A stretch of DNA of 64,000 bases, taken from contig NZ_MPDJ01000001.1 of the NCBI RefSeq assembly GCF_001881565.1, forward strand, positions 1,843,615 through 1,907,614, read 5' to 3'. Below the pieces are notes generated by a model. That model made no database searches. It had not been told where the DNA came from and saw nothing but the letters and a program-made list of their open reading frames with translations. Positions 46,576-55,492 of this stretch are shown here, one piece after another. The stretch's first letter is position 1; every line of letters starts with the position of its first letter. The stretch is from Eisenbergiella tayi (GTDB lineage: Bacteria; Bacillota; Clostridia; Lachnospirales; Lachnospiraceae). The position numbers and the translations under genes were made by a program.

Positions 46576-47634
46576 TCAGCCAAGGTAAGCCTTCAGCAGC
46601 CTGAAAGTATTCTCTACGCCCTTCTTATGGCTCCGCTCATAACCGTGGGAGGCATATACACCGGGGCCGATCAGCCCGTGGCGTACATCATAACCGGCGG
46701 TGAGAGCCGCGTCCGCATCGGAACCGTAAAAAGGATATACATCCACCGCAAAGTCCGCGCCGGCCTTTTTCGCCGCTTCAATGAGCGCGCTTACCACATC
46801 ATAATGATAAGGCCCTCTGCTGTCTTTGGCACAGATGGAAACCTGATATTCATCACAGCCCAGTCCTTCTCCCACGCAGCCCATATCCACGGAAAGAACC
46901 TCCATTACATCCTGCGGAATGGAAGCGCAGCCGCCGTGCCCCACTTCTTCGAACACGGTAATATGATGGTAAATCCTGCGGGCAGGAGTGATATTTTCAT
47001 CCTTTACATATTTGGCATAGCCCAGCAGAACTCCCGTACTCAGCTTGTCATCCAGAAAACGGCTCTTGATAAATCCGGAAGGAGTCACCACTGTGCGGGG
47101 TTCAAAGCAGACGATATCGCCGGGAAGAATACCGAGGGCAAGCACGTCCTCTTTGGTGCGTACCACTTCATCCAGGAGGACTTCCATTTCCGAGTAAGCT
47201 CTCTTGGTATTGTTATATTCCCCGTTTACATGGATGGAAGCATTGCGAAGCTGGAAGGTACCTGTATATACGTTTCCGCTTCTCGTAACGATGCGGCAGT
47301 TTTCTGCTTCCGCATTATTAGGGTTCATGCCCCCTAACGGGGTCAGGTTCAGGTGCCCCGCGGAGGTGATTTCCGATACCATTGCCCCCAGTGTATCCAC
47401 ATGGGCCTCAATGAGAATCGGTCCGGCAGCGGGATCGCAGATTTCCCCGTCTTCCGATACGCCGTCCGCAATTTTGACAAATACGCCGCCTTTGGTGGTA
47501 AGCATAGGTTCATACCCCAGTTCGGTATAGACCTTCATCAAATAAGCCGCCACATTTTTGGTATAGCCTGTAGGGCTGTCAATGGAAAGCAGTTTCTGTG
47601 TCTGCTCCACAATATACTCTGTATAATCCTTCAT
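46576..47634 (-). CDS. M42-family aminopeptidase
   Basis: 352-aa metallopeptidase. Dizinc ligands are visible in order: IEAHVDTLGAMV, the Asp in FLDDKLSTGVLL, the catalytic Glu in TVFEEVGHGG, and further ligands around VDMGCV and the C-terminal SHGYERSHKKGVEN. M42 enzymes are tetrahedral cytoplasmic aminopeptidases that finish peptide breakdown. AAAGGAG lies 8 nt before ATG 47634; an ATG 21 bp upstream lies before the ribosome site and was not chosen. Confidence 0.92.
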   Translation of the reverse strand: MKDYTEYIVEQTQKLLSIDSPTGYTKNVAAYLMKVYTELGYEPMLTTKGGVFVKIADGVSEDGEICDPAAGPILIEAHVDTLGAMVSEITSAGHLNLTPLGGMNPNNAEAENCRIVTRSGNVYTGTFQLRNASIHVNGEYNNTKRAYSEMEVLLDEVVRTKEDVLALGILPGDIVCFEPRTVVTPSGFIKSRFLDDKLSTGVLLGYAKYVKDENITPARRIYHHITVFEEVGHGGCASIPQDVMEVLSVDMGCVGEGLGCDEYQVSICAKDSRGPYHYDVVSALIEAAKKAGADFAVDVYPFYGSDADAALTAGYDVRHGLIGPGVYASHGYERSHKKGVENTFRLLKAYLG

Positions 47635-47817
47635 CAGTGAATCTCCTTTACGCATGATGTCTGTTATGTCTGATACAAGATTACCACTTTTACGTAGGTA
47701 AGGCCAGTCCTTCCCTCATTTTATTTTAATAAAAAGCATGATATACTGGAAAACAAAAGAGGAATATGTTTCGTCAGCCCGGAGCATGTTCTCAAAAAAG
47801 CCGGAGGATGGATACCA

Positions 47818-49188
47818 ATGAATCAAAAAGGCGAACAGAAGATGGGTACGGAGAGCATACCGAAGCTGATGGTGAGTATGGCGGTTCCGTCCATTATCGC
47901 ACAGATAATTAATATACTTTATAATATTGTGGACCGCATTTATATCGGACATATCCCCGGTGTGGGTGCGGCGGCGCTTACCGGCGTCGGCATCACTTTT
48001 CCCATCATTACCCTGATTTCCGCGTTTTCAGCCTTCGTAGGAATGGGCGGAGCGCCGCTTGCGGCGATCTGGCTGGGAAAAGGGGACAGGAAGCACGCGG
48101 AAAAAATACTCGGCAGCGGAACCTGTCTGCTTGTTATTTTCACCGTGCTTCTCATGGCTGTTTTCTATGGTTTTCTCCGGCCGTTCCTTTATATGTTCGG
48201 CGCATCGGATGCCACCATCGGCTATGCCATGGATTACATGTACATATATCTGTTGGGAACCCTGTTTGTGGAGCTGGCCCTCGGGCTGAATCCCTTTATT
48301 ATTTCCCAGGGCCGCTCCCGGATCGCCATGATATCCATCGTGATAGGAGCGGTGGTAAATATAGCCCTGGATCCTCTGTTTATTTTTGTATTTGGCTGGG
48401 GAGTGAAGGGCGCGGCCATAGCCACCGTGCTTTCCCAGGCGGTAAGCGCGGCCTGGAACGTGAAATTCCTTATGAGCCCTAAATCCTCCCTCCGCCTGTC
48501 TCTGTGCCATGTGCGTCCCTCCTTCCGCATTATGTGGCAGATTTGTTCCCTGGGTATTTCCCCCTTTATCATGCGGTCCACGGAAAGCCTGATCAGTATT
48601 GTGCTCAACCGGGGACTGCAGATATACGGAGGAGATTTGTACGTAGGTTCCCTGACAATCATGCAGAGTGTGCTTCAGCTCTTTTCCGCTCCGCTCTCCG
48701 GATTTACCCAGGGAGTGCAGCCGATCATCAGCTATAATTACGGCGCAGGCAATTTTGATCGGGTTAAAAAACTATATCGGAGCATGATAGGAATCAGCTT
48801 TGCCATTTCCTTTACCGCCAACCTGACCGCCATGATATTTCCCGGAGCCTATGCCGCCCTGTTTACGAACGACAGGGAATTGATCGGCCTGGTATCGAAG
48901 GTCATGCCGGTATTTCTTTTCGGAATGCTGTTTTTCGGCCTGCAAAACGGGATCCAGCCCACCTTCCTCGCTCTGGGACAGGCCAAAATATCCCTGTTTA
49001 TCGCCATGTTCCGAAAGGTGATCCTCCTGGTGCCCCTGGCGCTTGTGCTTCCCCGGTTCTTTGGAGTGATGGGGATTTATTATGCGGAACCCATATCCGA
49101 TATTATTTCTGCGGCAACAGCGGGAATACTGTTTTGTATAAATATAAAGAAAATTCTGTCGAAAGAATATCTGGCAAGAATCCAATGA
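47818..49188 (+). CDS. MATE-family efflux transporter
   Basis: 456-aa protein with about twelve membrane segments in two similar halves. Family signatures: MAVPSIIAQIINILYNIVDRIYIGH, GAALTGVGITFPI, RSRIAMISIVIGAVVN and GVQPIISYNYGAG. Exports drugs, toxins or other cationic compounds in exchange for Na+ or H+; substrate unknown. ATG 47818 follows GGAGG. The kinase gene starts 11 bp after its stop and may be in the same operon. Confidence 0.94.
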   Translation: MNQKGEQKMGTESIPKLMVSMAVPSIIAQIINILYNIVDRIYIGHIPGVGAAALTGVGITFPIITLISAFSAFVGMGGAPLAAIWLGKGDRKHAEKILGSGTCLLVIFTVLLMAVFYGFLRPFLYMFGASDATIGYAMDYMYIYLLGTLFVELALGLNPFIISQGRSRIAMISIVIGAVVNIALDPLFIFVFGWGVKGAAIATVLSQAVSAAWNVKFLMSPKSSLRLSLCHVRPSFRIMWQICSLGISPFIMRSTESLISIVLNRGLQIYGGDLYVGSLTIMQSVLQLFSAPLSGFTQGVQPIISYNYGAGNFDRVKKLYRSMIGISFAISFTANLTAMIFPGAYAALFTNDRELIGLVSKVMPVFLFGMLFFGLQNGIQPTFLALGQAKISLFIAMFRKVILLVPLALVLPRFFGVMGIYYAEPISDIISAATAGILFCINIKKILSKEYLARIQ

Positions 49189-49199
49189 GGGAATAGGAC

Positions 49200-50018
49200 A
49201 TGAATATTAAAAAAACAGTTAAGGCACTCCTCATAATCAACGGACTTCAGTTTGTGGCGGCCTTTCTTCTCTGGCTGGTCATAGGCTCCCAGGTGCTGGG
49301 CAGGGTGAATCCCGCTATTTATCTTACGATAGGTATCATGCTGTTAAGCAGCCTTCTCACCATTATGGGATTATATATGGCCAGCAGGTACCAGAATGAC
49401 AGCTATCGGGAGAGTATGAAGAACCTGGAAAACCTGAATCTGAAGCTGCGCGCCCAGAGACATGATTATATGAACCACCTGCAGGTGATCTACGGATTGC
49501 TGGAGCTGGGGGAATATGAGGATGCCAGGGAATATATGGAGCCGGTATTCAAGGATATCACCAGGGTGACGAGAGCCATGAAAACCTCCCAGCCCGCGGT
49601 AAACGCCCTGCTTCAGGCCAAAATGGAATCTGCGGAGAAAAAGGGAGTCGATATGATTGTGGAGGTGGGAACGCCTTTGAAGGAGATTCCGCTGGAGCCG
49701 TGGGAGCTGTGCAAGCTTCTCGCCAATCTCATCGATAACGGGATTACAGCCCTGGAAGAAAAAGAGGGAGAAAAAAAGCTGGCGGTAGAAATCCGCCAGG
49801 ACAGCAGATTCTATACCTTTGCCGTCCGCAACAACGGCCCCGCCATTCCCGAAGAGCATCAGGCTCTCATTTTTAAGCAGGGTTTTTCCACCAAAAAAGA
49901 AGAAGGCCACGGTACCGGACTTGCCATTGTTTCCCAGATCGTTAAGGAAGCCAAAGGAGAAATCAGCCTTTCCTCCGATGAAAAGGAGACCTGCTTTGCG
50001 ATCCGCCTGCCCAGGTAA
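49200..50018 (+). CDS. Spo0B-type (GHKL) sensor histidine kinase
   Basis: 272-aa kinase. Two N-terminal membrane helices with almost no external loop, then a dimerisation region with the phosphoacceptor His in RAQRHDYMNHLQVIYGLLE, as in CitA/DcuS/AgrC-like kinases. The HATPase domain shows LLANLIDNGITAL (N box), FAVRNNGPAI and GHGTGLAIVSQIV (G box). No recognisable sensor domain. The nearest response regulator is the LytTR protein at 52083, beyond NfeD and FloA; pairing of the two is inferred. Confidence 0.9.
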   Translation: MNIKKTVKALLIINGLQFVAAFLLWLVIGSQVLGRVNPAIYLTIGIMLLSSLLTIMGLYMASRYQNDSYRESMKNLENLNLKLRAQRHDYMNHLQVIYGLLELGEYEDAREYMEPVFKDITRVTRAMKTSQPAVNALLQAKMESAEKKGVDMIVEVGTPLKEIPLEPWELCKLLANLIDNGITALEEKEGEKKLAVEIRQDSRFYTFAVRNNGPAIPEEHQALIFKQGFSTKKEEGHGTGLAIVSQIVKEAKGEISLSSDEKETCFAIRLPR

Positions 50019-50156
50019 ATACTTTTTTTATCTGCACCCTGTTTTTCATGTGACAGGGGCAGTATCTGTGCATGCATTTGAAAACTGGATACTGACATTA
50101 CAGCCCCCGTTTTGTATAAGTTGCAGAATACCACTTTCCTGAAATGAGGAAACGGC

Positions 50157-50162
50157 TATAAT
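50157..50162 (+). promoter_or_regulatory. -10 box upstream of the NfeD/FloA genes
   Basis: TATAAT lies about 77 bp before the NfeD start, with a weak CTTTCC 17 bp upstream. The 220-bp gap also has a stem formed by CTGCACCCTGT and ACAGGGGCAG around 50032-50061, possibly ending the MATE-kinase transcript. Confidence 0.4.
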
Positions 50163-50238
50163 CAGACATAGAAAGGGCGGTACGGGATATTCTTTTACAG
50201 CAGATGTAAATCCGGTGCCGGAAAGGAGGAATAAAGGA

Positions 50239-50718
50239 ATGGATACATTGATGATATTGGGAATTATCCTTTTCATTGCAGGCTTCATTTTGATTGCCAT
50301 AGAAATGGTAATTCCCGGGTTCGGAGCGCCGGGGATCAGCGGAATCGCCTGTCTTATTGCAGGAGTTTTCCTGACTGCGGATTCCGTGGCGGAAGGAGCG
50401 TTCATTACCGTTATTGTGCTGGCGCTTCTGGGAATTATGATGGCGGTCATTGTGTGGCTGCTGTCCAAAGGCAAGATTCACTCACCGATTATTCTGGAGG
50501 AAGAGCAGAAGAAGGATGAGGGCTATATCAGCTCCACGGATCTGGATTATCTTCTGGGAAAAAAGGGTATTGCGGAGACTGATTTAAGACCCACGGGAGT
50601 AGGAAATTTTGAGGGTGTTAATTTTGATGTGATTTCGGAAGGAAAATATATATCAAAAGGAACGAACCTGGAAATCATAAAGGTAAACGGTTCCAAATTA
50701 ATTGTAAAGGAACAATAG
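50239..50718 (+). CDS. NfeD-family membrane protein
   Basis: 159-aa protein. Two to three N-terminal membrane helices ([28 protein letters not shown], then [14 protein letters not shown] and [17 protein letters not shown]) and a C-terminal OB-fold ([20 protein letters not shown] ... [18 protein letters not shown]). NfeD proteins partner with flotillin or stomatin homologues in membrane microdomains; a flotillin gene follows 16 bp later. ATG 50239 follows GGAAAGGAGG; a GTG at 50215 precedes the site and is not chosen. Confidence 0.92.
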   Translation: MDTLMILGIILFIAGFILIAIEMVIPGFGAPGISGIACLIAGVFLTADSVAEGAFITVIVLALLGIMMAVIVWLLSKGKIHSPIILEEEQKKDEGYISSTDLDYLLGKKGIAETDLRPTGVGNFEGVNFDVISEGKYISKGTNLEIIKVNGSKLIVKEQ

Positions 50719-50734
50719 TAAAGGGGGCTTTGTA

Positions 50735-51712
50735 ATGAGTAATATAATAGTAATCAGCATTATCGGTATCATCGGACTGCTTATTGTCCTGTTTTTTATT
50801 TTTGTACCTATAGGTCTGTGGATATCCTCCCTGGCCGCAAATGTTAAAATCAGCATTTTCAACCTGATAGGAATGAAGCTGCGCCGCGTGGTTCCTTCCC
50901 GTATCGTCATCCCTCTTATCAAAGCGAGGAAGGCAGGGCTGGATCTGGGAGTAAACCAGCTGGAAGCACACTATCTGGCAGGCGGAAATGTGGATAATGT
51001 GGTCAATGCCCTGATAGCATCGGAACGAGCGGGAATCGAGCTTCCTTTTGAAAAAGCGGCAGCCATCGACCTGGCGGGCCGTGACGTACTGGAAGCAGTT
51101 AAGATGAGCGTAAATCCCAAGGTAATCGAAACCACCAATGTATCGGCGGTGGCAAAGGATGGTATCGAGCTTCTGGTTAAGGCCAGAGTTACCGTGAGAG
51201 CCGATCTGGAACGCCTGGTGGGCGGCGCCGGAGAAGCCACTATCCTGGCAAGAATCGGTGAAGGTATCGTAACCACCGTGGGTTCTGCCAAATCCCATAA
51301 AGAAGTGCTGGAAAACCCGGATGACATTTCAAAACGTGTGTTAAGCAAAGGCCTGGATTCCGGTACGGCTTTTGAAATCCTTTCCATTGATATCGCAGAT
51401 ATTGACGTGGGCCGCAACATCGGCGCCCATCTCCAGTCCCTGCAGGCGGAAGCGGATAAAAATATTGCCCAGGCCAAGGCGGAGGAAAGACGCGCCATGG
51501 CTGTTGCAAAGGAACAGGAAATGCGTGCGTACGTGGTGGAAGCGGAGGCGGAAGTTCCCAAAGCCCTTGCCTATGCCCTGCGTGAAGGAAAAATGGGCGT
51601 GATGGATTATTATGAGCTTCAGAATCTGAAAGCGGATACCGATATGCGTTCGTCTATTTCCGGAACAGGAATCGTTGATTCGGATTTGACCGGCGACGGA
51701 AGGAATGATTAG
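50735..51712 (+). CDS. floA: Flotillin-like protein FloA
   Basis: 325-aa scaffold of bacterial membrane microdomains. It has an N-terminal hairpin/membrane segment ([25 protein letters not shown]), the SPFH-type domain ([40 protein letters not shown]) and a C-terminal coiled coil rich in Ala/Glu ([20 protein letters not shown]). Length and order match FloA/YqfA (UPF0365). The NfeD gene immediately upstream is the usual partner. Gene spacing suggests translation coupling. Confidence 0.95.
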   Translation: MSNIIVISIIGIIGLLIVLFFIFVPIGLWISSLAANVKISIFNLIGMKLRRVVPSRIVIPLIKARKAGLDLGVNQLEAHYLAGGNVDNVVNALIASERAGIELPFEKAAAIDLAGRDVLEAVKMSVNPKVIETTNVSAVAKDGIELLVKARVTVRADLERLVGGAGEATILARIGEGIVTTVGSAKSHKEVLENPDDISKRVLSKGLDSGTAFEILSIDIADIDVGRNIGAHLQSLQAEADKNIAQAKAEERRAMAVAKEQEMRAYVVEAEAEVPKALAYALREGKMGVMDYYELQNLKADTDMRSSISGTGIVDSDLTGDGRND

Positions 51713-51715
51713 GCA

Positions 51716-52114
51716 ATGAAAAAGAGAAGTTTGCAGGAAGAGCTTGGAAGGCTGTCCTGCGTGCTCATGTCCAATAAATCGGCAGGCAGCAGGTTTGCAT
51801 GGAATCCTTATTTTCCCCCGGGGGTATCACTCCCGGAGGAAGAGGATTCGGAGATTTTCTCCCCGGAGGAAGATGCCGCGGACCCTGCCGTACAGAAGAC
51901 ATGGCAGGAACAGCAGGCACCCGGGACATTGCCGGGAACAGCGGCAGGAACAAAAGGGGAGAGCCGGGATAGAATTCCTCGTCCGGAGGCTGTGTCGCAG
52001 CGACGGACGGTTCTCAGGAAAGCGGTAGTATTAAGTGAAATTATCGGCGAACCGGTCTGCAGAAAAAGAAAAAGGAAAGCATATGGCAATCAGGGTAATC
52101 GTAGTAGAGGATGA
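51716..52114 (+). CDS. Small hypothetical protein after floA
   Basis: 132-aa protein, not recognised. It starts 3 bp after floA, which supports translation, and overlaps the LytTR gene by 32 bp in a different frame. The middle is low-complexity, acidic and Pro-rich. Residues ~97-122 (RKAVVLSEIIGEPVCRKRKR) form a compact basic motif that may be the conserved part. No membrane helix or signal peptide. It could be a cytoplasmic accessory of the microdomain system; this is only positional. Confidence 0.6.
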   Translation: MKKRSLQEELGRLSCVLMSNKSAGSRFAWNPYFPPGVSLPEEEDSEIFSPEEDAADPAVQKTWQEQQAPGTLPGTAAGTKGESRDRIPRPEAVSQRRTVLRKAVVLSEIIGEPVCRKRKRKAYGNQGNRSRG

Positions 52115-52823
52115 AAGCGGAATAAGGAAGCTTCTGAGAAAAATCATAGAGCGCAACGATGGCTTTGAAGTGGCCGGGGAATGCGATAACCTGGCGGATG
52201 CGGTGAGTCTTTTCGCCAGGCTGAAGCCGGAGGTGGTCTTCCTTGATATTGAAATCAATGGGGCCAGCGGCATTGACTGCGCCAAAATCATTGCGGACAT
52301 GGAGCCAAAGACCAAAATTGTCTTTGCCACCGCCCATGCGGAGTATATGCCGGAAGCCTTTGAGGTTTATGCCTTCGACTATCTGGTAAAGCCTTTTGAT
52401 ATCGAAAGAGTGGATCGTACTCTCGCCCGTATCCTTTCCCTGAAGGAGCAGGAGCCGCAGGAGCACCCGGATAAAATCGTGCGCTATGAAAAAGGACTGG
52501 ACCGCCTTCTTGTAAAAGGCAGGGAAAGCATGAGCTTTGTGGATATCCAGGATATCGTCCTGGTACAGCGGGAAAACAACAGCACCGTCATTTACACCAG
52601 ACAGGATTCCTTTACCACCTCGGCGGGACTTGGGGATATCGAGGCGAAGCTGGATCCGGAGCTGTTCTTAAGAAGCCATAAATCCTATATTATCAACCTG
52701 TCCAAAATCAAAAAGATAGAACCCTACGGGCGCTGGACCTATATAGTGGCCTTTAAGGATTTGGACAGGGACGCGCTGATTACGGCTGAGAAATATGAGG
52801 AAATCAAAAAAAGATTTTCCTGA
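52083..52823 (+). CDS. LytTR-family response regulator
   Basis: 246-aa regulator. Receiver domain: acidic residues in IVVEDESGIRK, phosphoacceptor Asp in VVFLDIEINGASG, Lys in YLVKPFD. The C-terminal LytTR DNA-binding domain reads MSFVDIQDIVLVQRENN, FLRSHKSYIINLSKI. Such regulators work with Spo0B-type kinases (as in AgrA/AgrC), and the kinase at 49200 is the likely partner. ATG 52083 follows AAAAGGAAA inside the upstream gene. Followed by a strong terminator. Confidence 0.93.
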   Translation: MAIRVIVVEDESGIRKLLRKIIERNDGFEVAGECDNLADAVSLFARLKPEVVFLDIEINGASGIDCAKIIADMEPKTKIVFATAHAEYMPEAFEVYAFDYLVKPFDIERVDRTLARILSLKEQEPQEHPDKIVRYEKGLDRLLVKGRESMSFVDIQDIVLVQRENNSTVIYTRQDSFTTSAGLGDIEAKLDPELFLRSHKSYIINLSKIKKIEPYGRWTYIVAFKDLDRDALITAEKYEEIKKRFS

Positions 52824-52840
52824 AATTGTGGATAAACATG

Positions 52841-52897
52841 AAAAAGTGCAGAACCGCTGTGGATAAGATAGCAATCCATGCGGTCTGCACTTTTTTT
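52841..52897. terminator. Bidirectional terminator after the LytTR gene
   Basis: AAAAAGTGCAGAACCGC (52841-52857) pairs with GCGGTCTGCACTTTTT with one bulged A, then a run of seven T. It separates the convergent LytTR and HAD genes; the A-run on the left serves the minus strand. Confidence 0.88.
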
Positions 52898-52930
52898 GTG
52901 CGGAAACCGACACATCGGAAACCCCGAAGC

Positions 52931-53749
52931 TTACCGAAGCTTCTGCCAGATTTCCTTTACATCCCGGAACAGGAAATCCGGTTTGATGTCTCCGTCTTCG
53001 ATATCTTTCAAAGTAGCTTCGCCGGAAAGCACACAGATGGCATCCACGCCCGCATTTTTGCCGGTAGCGATGTCAGTATACAGCCGATCTCCCACAATGA
53101 CGGCTTCCCCGGCTGAACAGCCTGTATTTTTCAGCACACAGTCCACCATAATAGGCTGCGGCTTTCCGATAAAGAAGGGCTCTTTGCCGGTTGCATTTTT
53201 CAGCATGATGCTCATGGATCCGCAGTCAGGGATAAAGCCGAAGCTTACCGGACAGACCAGATCCGGGTTGGTGGCAAGATAAACCACATCCCGTCCCAGC
53301 ATAATACAGGTGTTACGGATCTTTTCCGAGGTGTTTTCCGTATCAAAACCGATGAGTACGACAGAAGCGCTCTCATCCGGCTCTGTAACCACAGAAAGCC
53401 CGCTTTCCCGAAGCTCCGTTACCAAAGACCGGGTTCCCATGCAATATACCGTCTGGCCGGGATAATTTTCCCTGATATACATGGCGGTAGCCTGGCTGGA
53501 GGTGTAGAAATCTTCGAAACCCGCCTGAATGCCCATGCCCGTTACCTTCTGCACATAATCCGTTACGGATTTGGAGGAATTATTGGTAATGAAAATATAC
53601 CTTCCCCCGTTATCACGGATTTGCTGAAGAAAATCCAGGGTTCCTTCAAAGATTTCATTTTCATTATAAATGGTGCCGTCCATGTCCAGCAGCCACAGCT
53701 TTTTCTTTTTCAGTATTTCGGCATTGCGGCCATTCAAATCGGTTATCAT
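52931..53749 (-). CDS. HAD-IIA family phosphatase (NagD-like)
   Basis: 272-aa cytoplasmic phosphatase. HAD motif I is LLDMDGTIYN, motif II IFITNNSSKS, motif III around GKEPFFIGKPQP, and motif IV VIVGDRLYTDIATGKNAG. The IIA cap lies between motifs II and III. Members dephosphorylate small phosphate esters such as p-nitrophenyl phosphate, UMP or phosphoglycolate; adjacency to glycerol-3-phosphate genes suggests a glycerol-3-phosphate or related phosphatase. ATG 53749 follows AAAGGA; the preceding GTG is less likely. Confidence 0.88.
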   Translation of the reverse strand: MITDLNGRNAEILKKKKLWLLDMDGTIYNENEIFEGTLDFLQQIRDNGGRYIFITNNSSKSVTDYVQKVTGMGIQAGFEDFYTSSQATAMYIRENYPGQTVYCMGTRSLVTELRESGLSVVTEPDESASVVLIGFDTENTSEKIRNTCIMLGRDVVYLATNPDLVCPVSFGFIPDCGSMSIMLKNATGKEPFFIGKPQPIMVDCVLKNTGCSAGEAVIVGDRLYTDIATGKNAGVDAICVLSGEATLKDIEDGDIKPDFLFRDVKEIWQKLR

Positions 53750-53799
53750 CACAAATCCTTTCCTCTATTAAAGTTTACAGTTACCGTAAACCTACTATA

Positions 53800-54168
53800 T
53801 CAGAGCACATCCTTGGTGGCAATGATATTTACGCCCGTATCCGCGGCATTTTCCAAAATGATATCGCCGATATGTACAGGCGCTTCCACGCAGATATCCC
53901 TGAGAGCCTTCACGCATTCCCCTATTTTGCCCTTGGGGATGTCGGAGGATGTTTTTACGGAAACAACAGGCAGATGGCCGCCTTTTACCCTGACAGTGGA
54001 GGTTACGATACGGGTGGGATTGGTGCATTCCTTTCTGGCGTAGGCCTCTCCCCGGGGACAGGTATTGCCGGTAACCTTAACCACATCCTTGTCTTCCAAC
54101 GTGACGGTAAGGGCACAGCCTAAAGGGCAGTTAATACAGATGAGTTCACGCTGTTCCATTTGCTTCAC
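53800..54168 (-). CDS. DUF1667 protein of the glycerol-3-phosphate oxidation operon
   Basis: 122-aa protein with four Cys in a metal-binding-like layout: ICINCPLGCALTV near the N-terminus and GNTCPRGEAYARKECTNP. DUF1667 proteins accompany two-subunit glycerol-3-phosphate dehydrogenases of Firmicutes and may carry electrons through an iron-sulfur or other metal site. Its start overlaps the end of the oxidoreductase gene by 23 bp. Precise role unknown. Confidence 0.9.
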   Translation of the reverse strand: MKQMEQRELICINCPLGCALTVTLEDKDVVKVTGNTCPRGEAYARKECTNPTRIVTSTVRVKGGHLPVVSVKTSSDIPKGKIGECVKALRDICVEAPVHIGDIILENAADTGVNIIATKDVL

Positions 54169-55489
54169 CTCTTTCTACCTGGATCGTAATGGTTTTAAGC
54201 CCCGGTTGGGAATGTCCCATCTGGGACAGAACATCCTTCTTTTTGAGAATGACCTGTTCCATTTCTCCGGGCGCCAGCTTGTTTTTCCGGATGCGGGCTA
54301 TCTGCCGGTCATCCAGATATATGCCGATATAACAGTTCTTATAAATATCGCCTACACGGAACCGCACGGTGAGCGTGTCTTCCATCTGGGAAGGATGCAG
54401 GTTCTGGGGAACCGTATAGCGCACGCCGTTTTTGGCAAGCAGCCGTACTGTTTCCTCTCCGGAGGGATTGCGGATCTCTCCTTTGATATACAGCGCCGCA
54501 TATTTGCCGGCTTTTTCCGCCTCCTGGGAAACATAGTCCACCAGATCATGGACATGAAGCACGTTTCCGCAGGCAAAAACGCCGGGTATACTGGTTTCCA
54601 GACTTTCATTCACGTCGGGGCCGGAGGTGACGGGGCACATATCTACTCCCAGCTTTCCGGACAGTTCGTTTTCCGGGATCAGTCCCACGGAAAGCAGAAG
54701 CGTGTCACAGGGGATATATTCCTCTGTACCCGGAATGGGTTTCCGTTTTTCATCAACCTTAGCCAGGGTCACGCCCTCTACTCTTTCCTTTCCGTGGATA
54801 TCCACCACAGTAGTACTGAGCTTCAGGGGAATGCCGAAATCATCCAGACACTGCACAATATTTCTCTGCAGGCCGCCGGAATAGGGCATCAGCTCCGCAA
54901 CCACCTTGACCTTCGCCCCTTCCAGGGTCATACGCCGGGCCATGATAAGGCCGATGTCACCGGAACCCAGGATGACGATTTCCTTTCCCGGCATAAATCC
55001 GTCCATATTGACAAGGCGCTGGGCCGTTCCGGCGGAATAAATGCCCGCAGGACGGTAGCCAGGGATATTCAGCGCCCCTCTCGGCCTTTCCCGGCAGCCC
55101 ATGGCGAGGATGACGGCTTTGGCAGTAAGCGTCATCAGGCCGTCCTTCCGGTTCATCGCCGTCACTGTTTTTTCCGAAGCGTCATCGGAAGCAGGAGAGA
55201 TATCCAGAACCATGGTGTGCAGCTTGCAGGGAATTCCCAATTCCTTAACCTGAGTAATAAAACGGGCTGCATATTCCGGCCCCGTCAGCTCCTCCTGAAA
55301 GGTATGGAGGCCGAAGCCGTTGTGGATACACTGGTTCAGAATGCCGCCCAGCTCGTTATCCCGTTCCAGAACCAGGATTTTATCAATGCCGTTTTTACGG
55401 GCGGAGACTGCGGCAGCCAGGCCCGCCGGCCCTCCCCCGATAATAATCAAATCATAATCAGCCATAGTAAACCTTTCCGCATATTCCAT
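54146..55489 (-). CDS. FAD/NAD(P)-dependent oxidoreductase of the glp operon
   Basis: 447-aa flavoprotein. The N-terminal dinucleotide fold is DLIIIGGGPAGLAAAVSARKNG; the NAD(P)-binding fold is KEIVILGSGDIGLIMARRM; ETSIPGVFACGNVLHVHD binds FAD. Together with the upstream GlpA-like protein and DUF1667 protein it probably forms a glycerol-3-phosphate dehydrogenase complex that passes electrons to NAD or quinone. It begins 3 bp after the preceding gene's stop. Confidence 0.92.
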   Translation of the reverse strand: MEYAERFTMADYDLIIIGGGPAGLAAAVSARKNGIDKILVLERDNELGGILNQCIHNGFGLHTFQEELTGPEYAARFITQVKELGIPCKLHTMVLDISPASDDASEKTVTAMNRKDGLMTLTAKAVILAMGCRERPRGALNIPGYRPAGIYSAGTAQRLVNMDGFMPGKEIVILGSGDIGLIMARRMTLEGAKVKVVAELMPYSGGLQRNIVQCLDDFGIPLKLSTTVVDIHGKERVEGVTLAKVDEKRKPIPGTEEYIPCDTLLLSVGLIPENELSGKLGVDMCPVTSGPDVNESLETSIPGVFACGNVLHVHDLVDYVSQEAEKAGKYAALYIKGEIRNPSGEETVRLLAKNGVRYTVPQNLHPSQMEDTLTVRFRVGDIYKNCYIGIYLDDRQIARIRKNKLAPGEMEQVILKKKDVLSQMGHSQPGLKTITIQVERGEANGTA

Positions 55490-55492
55490 GCT

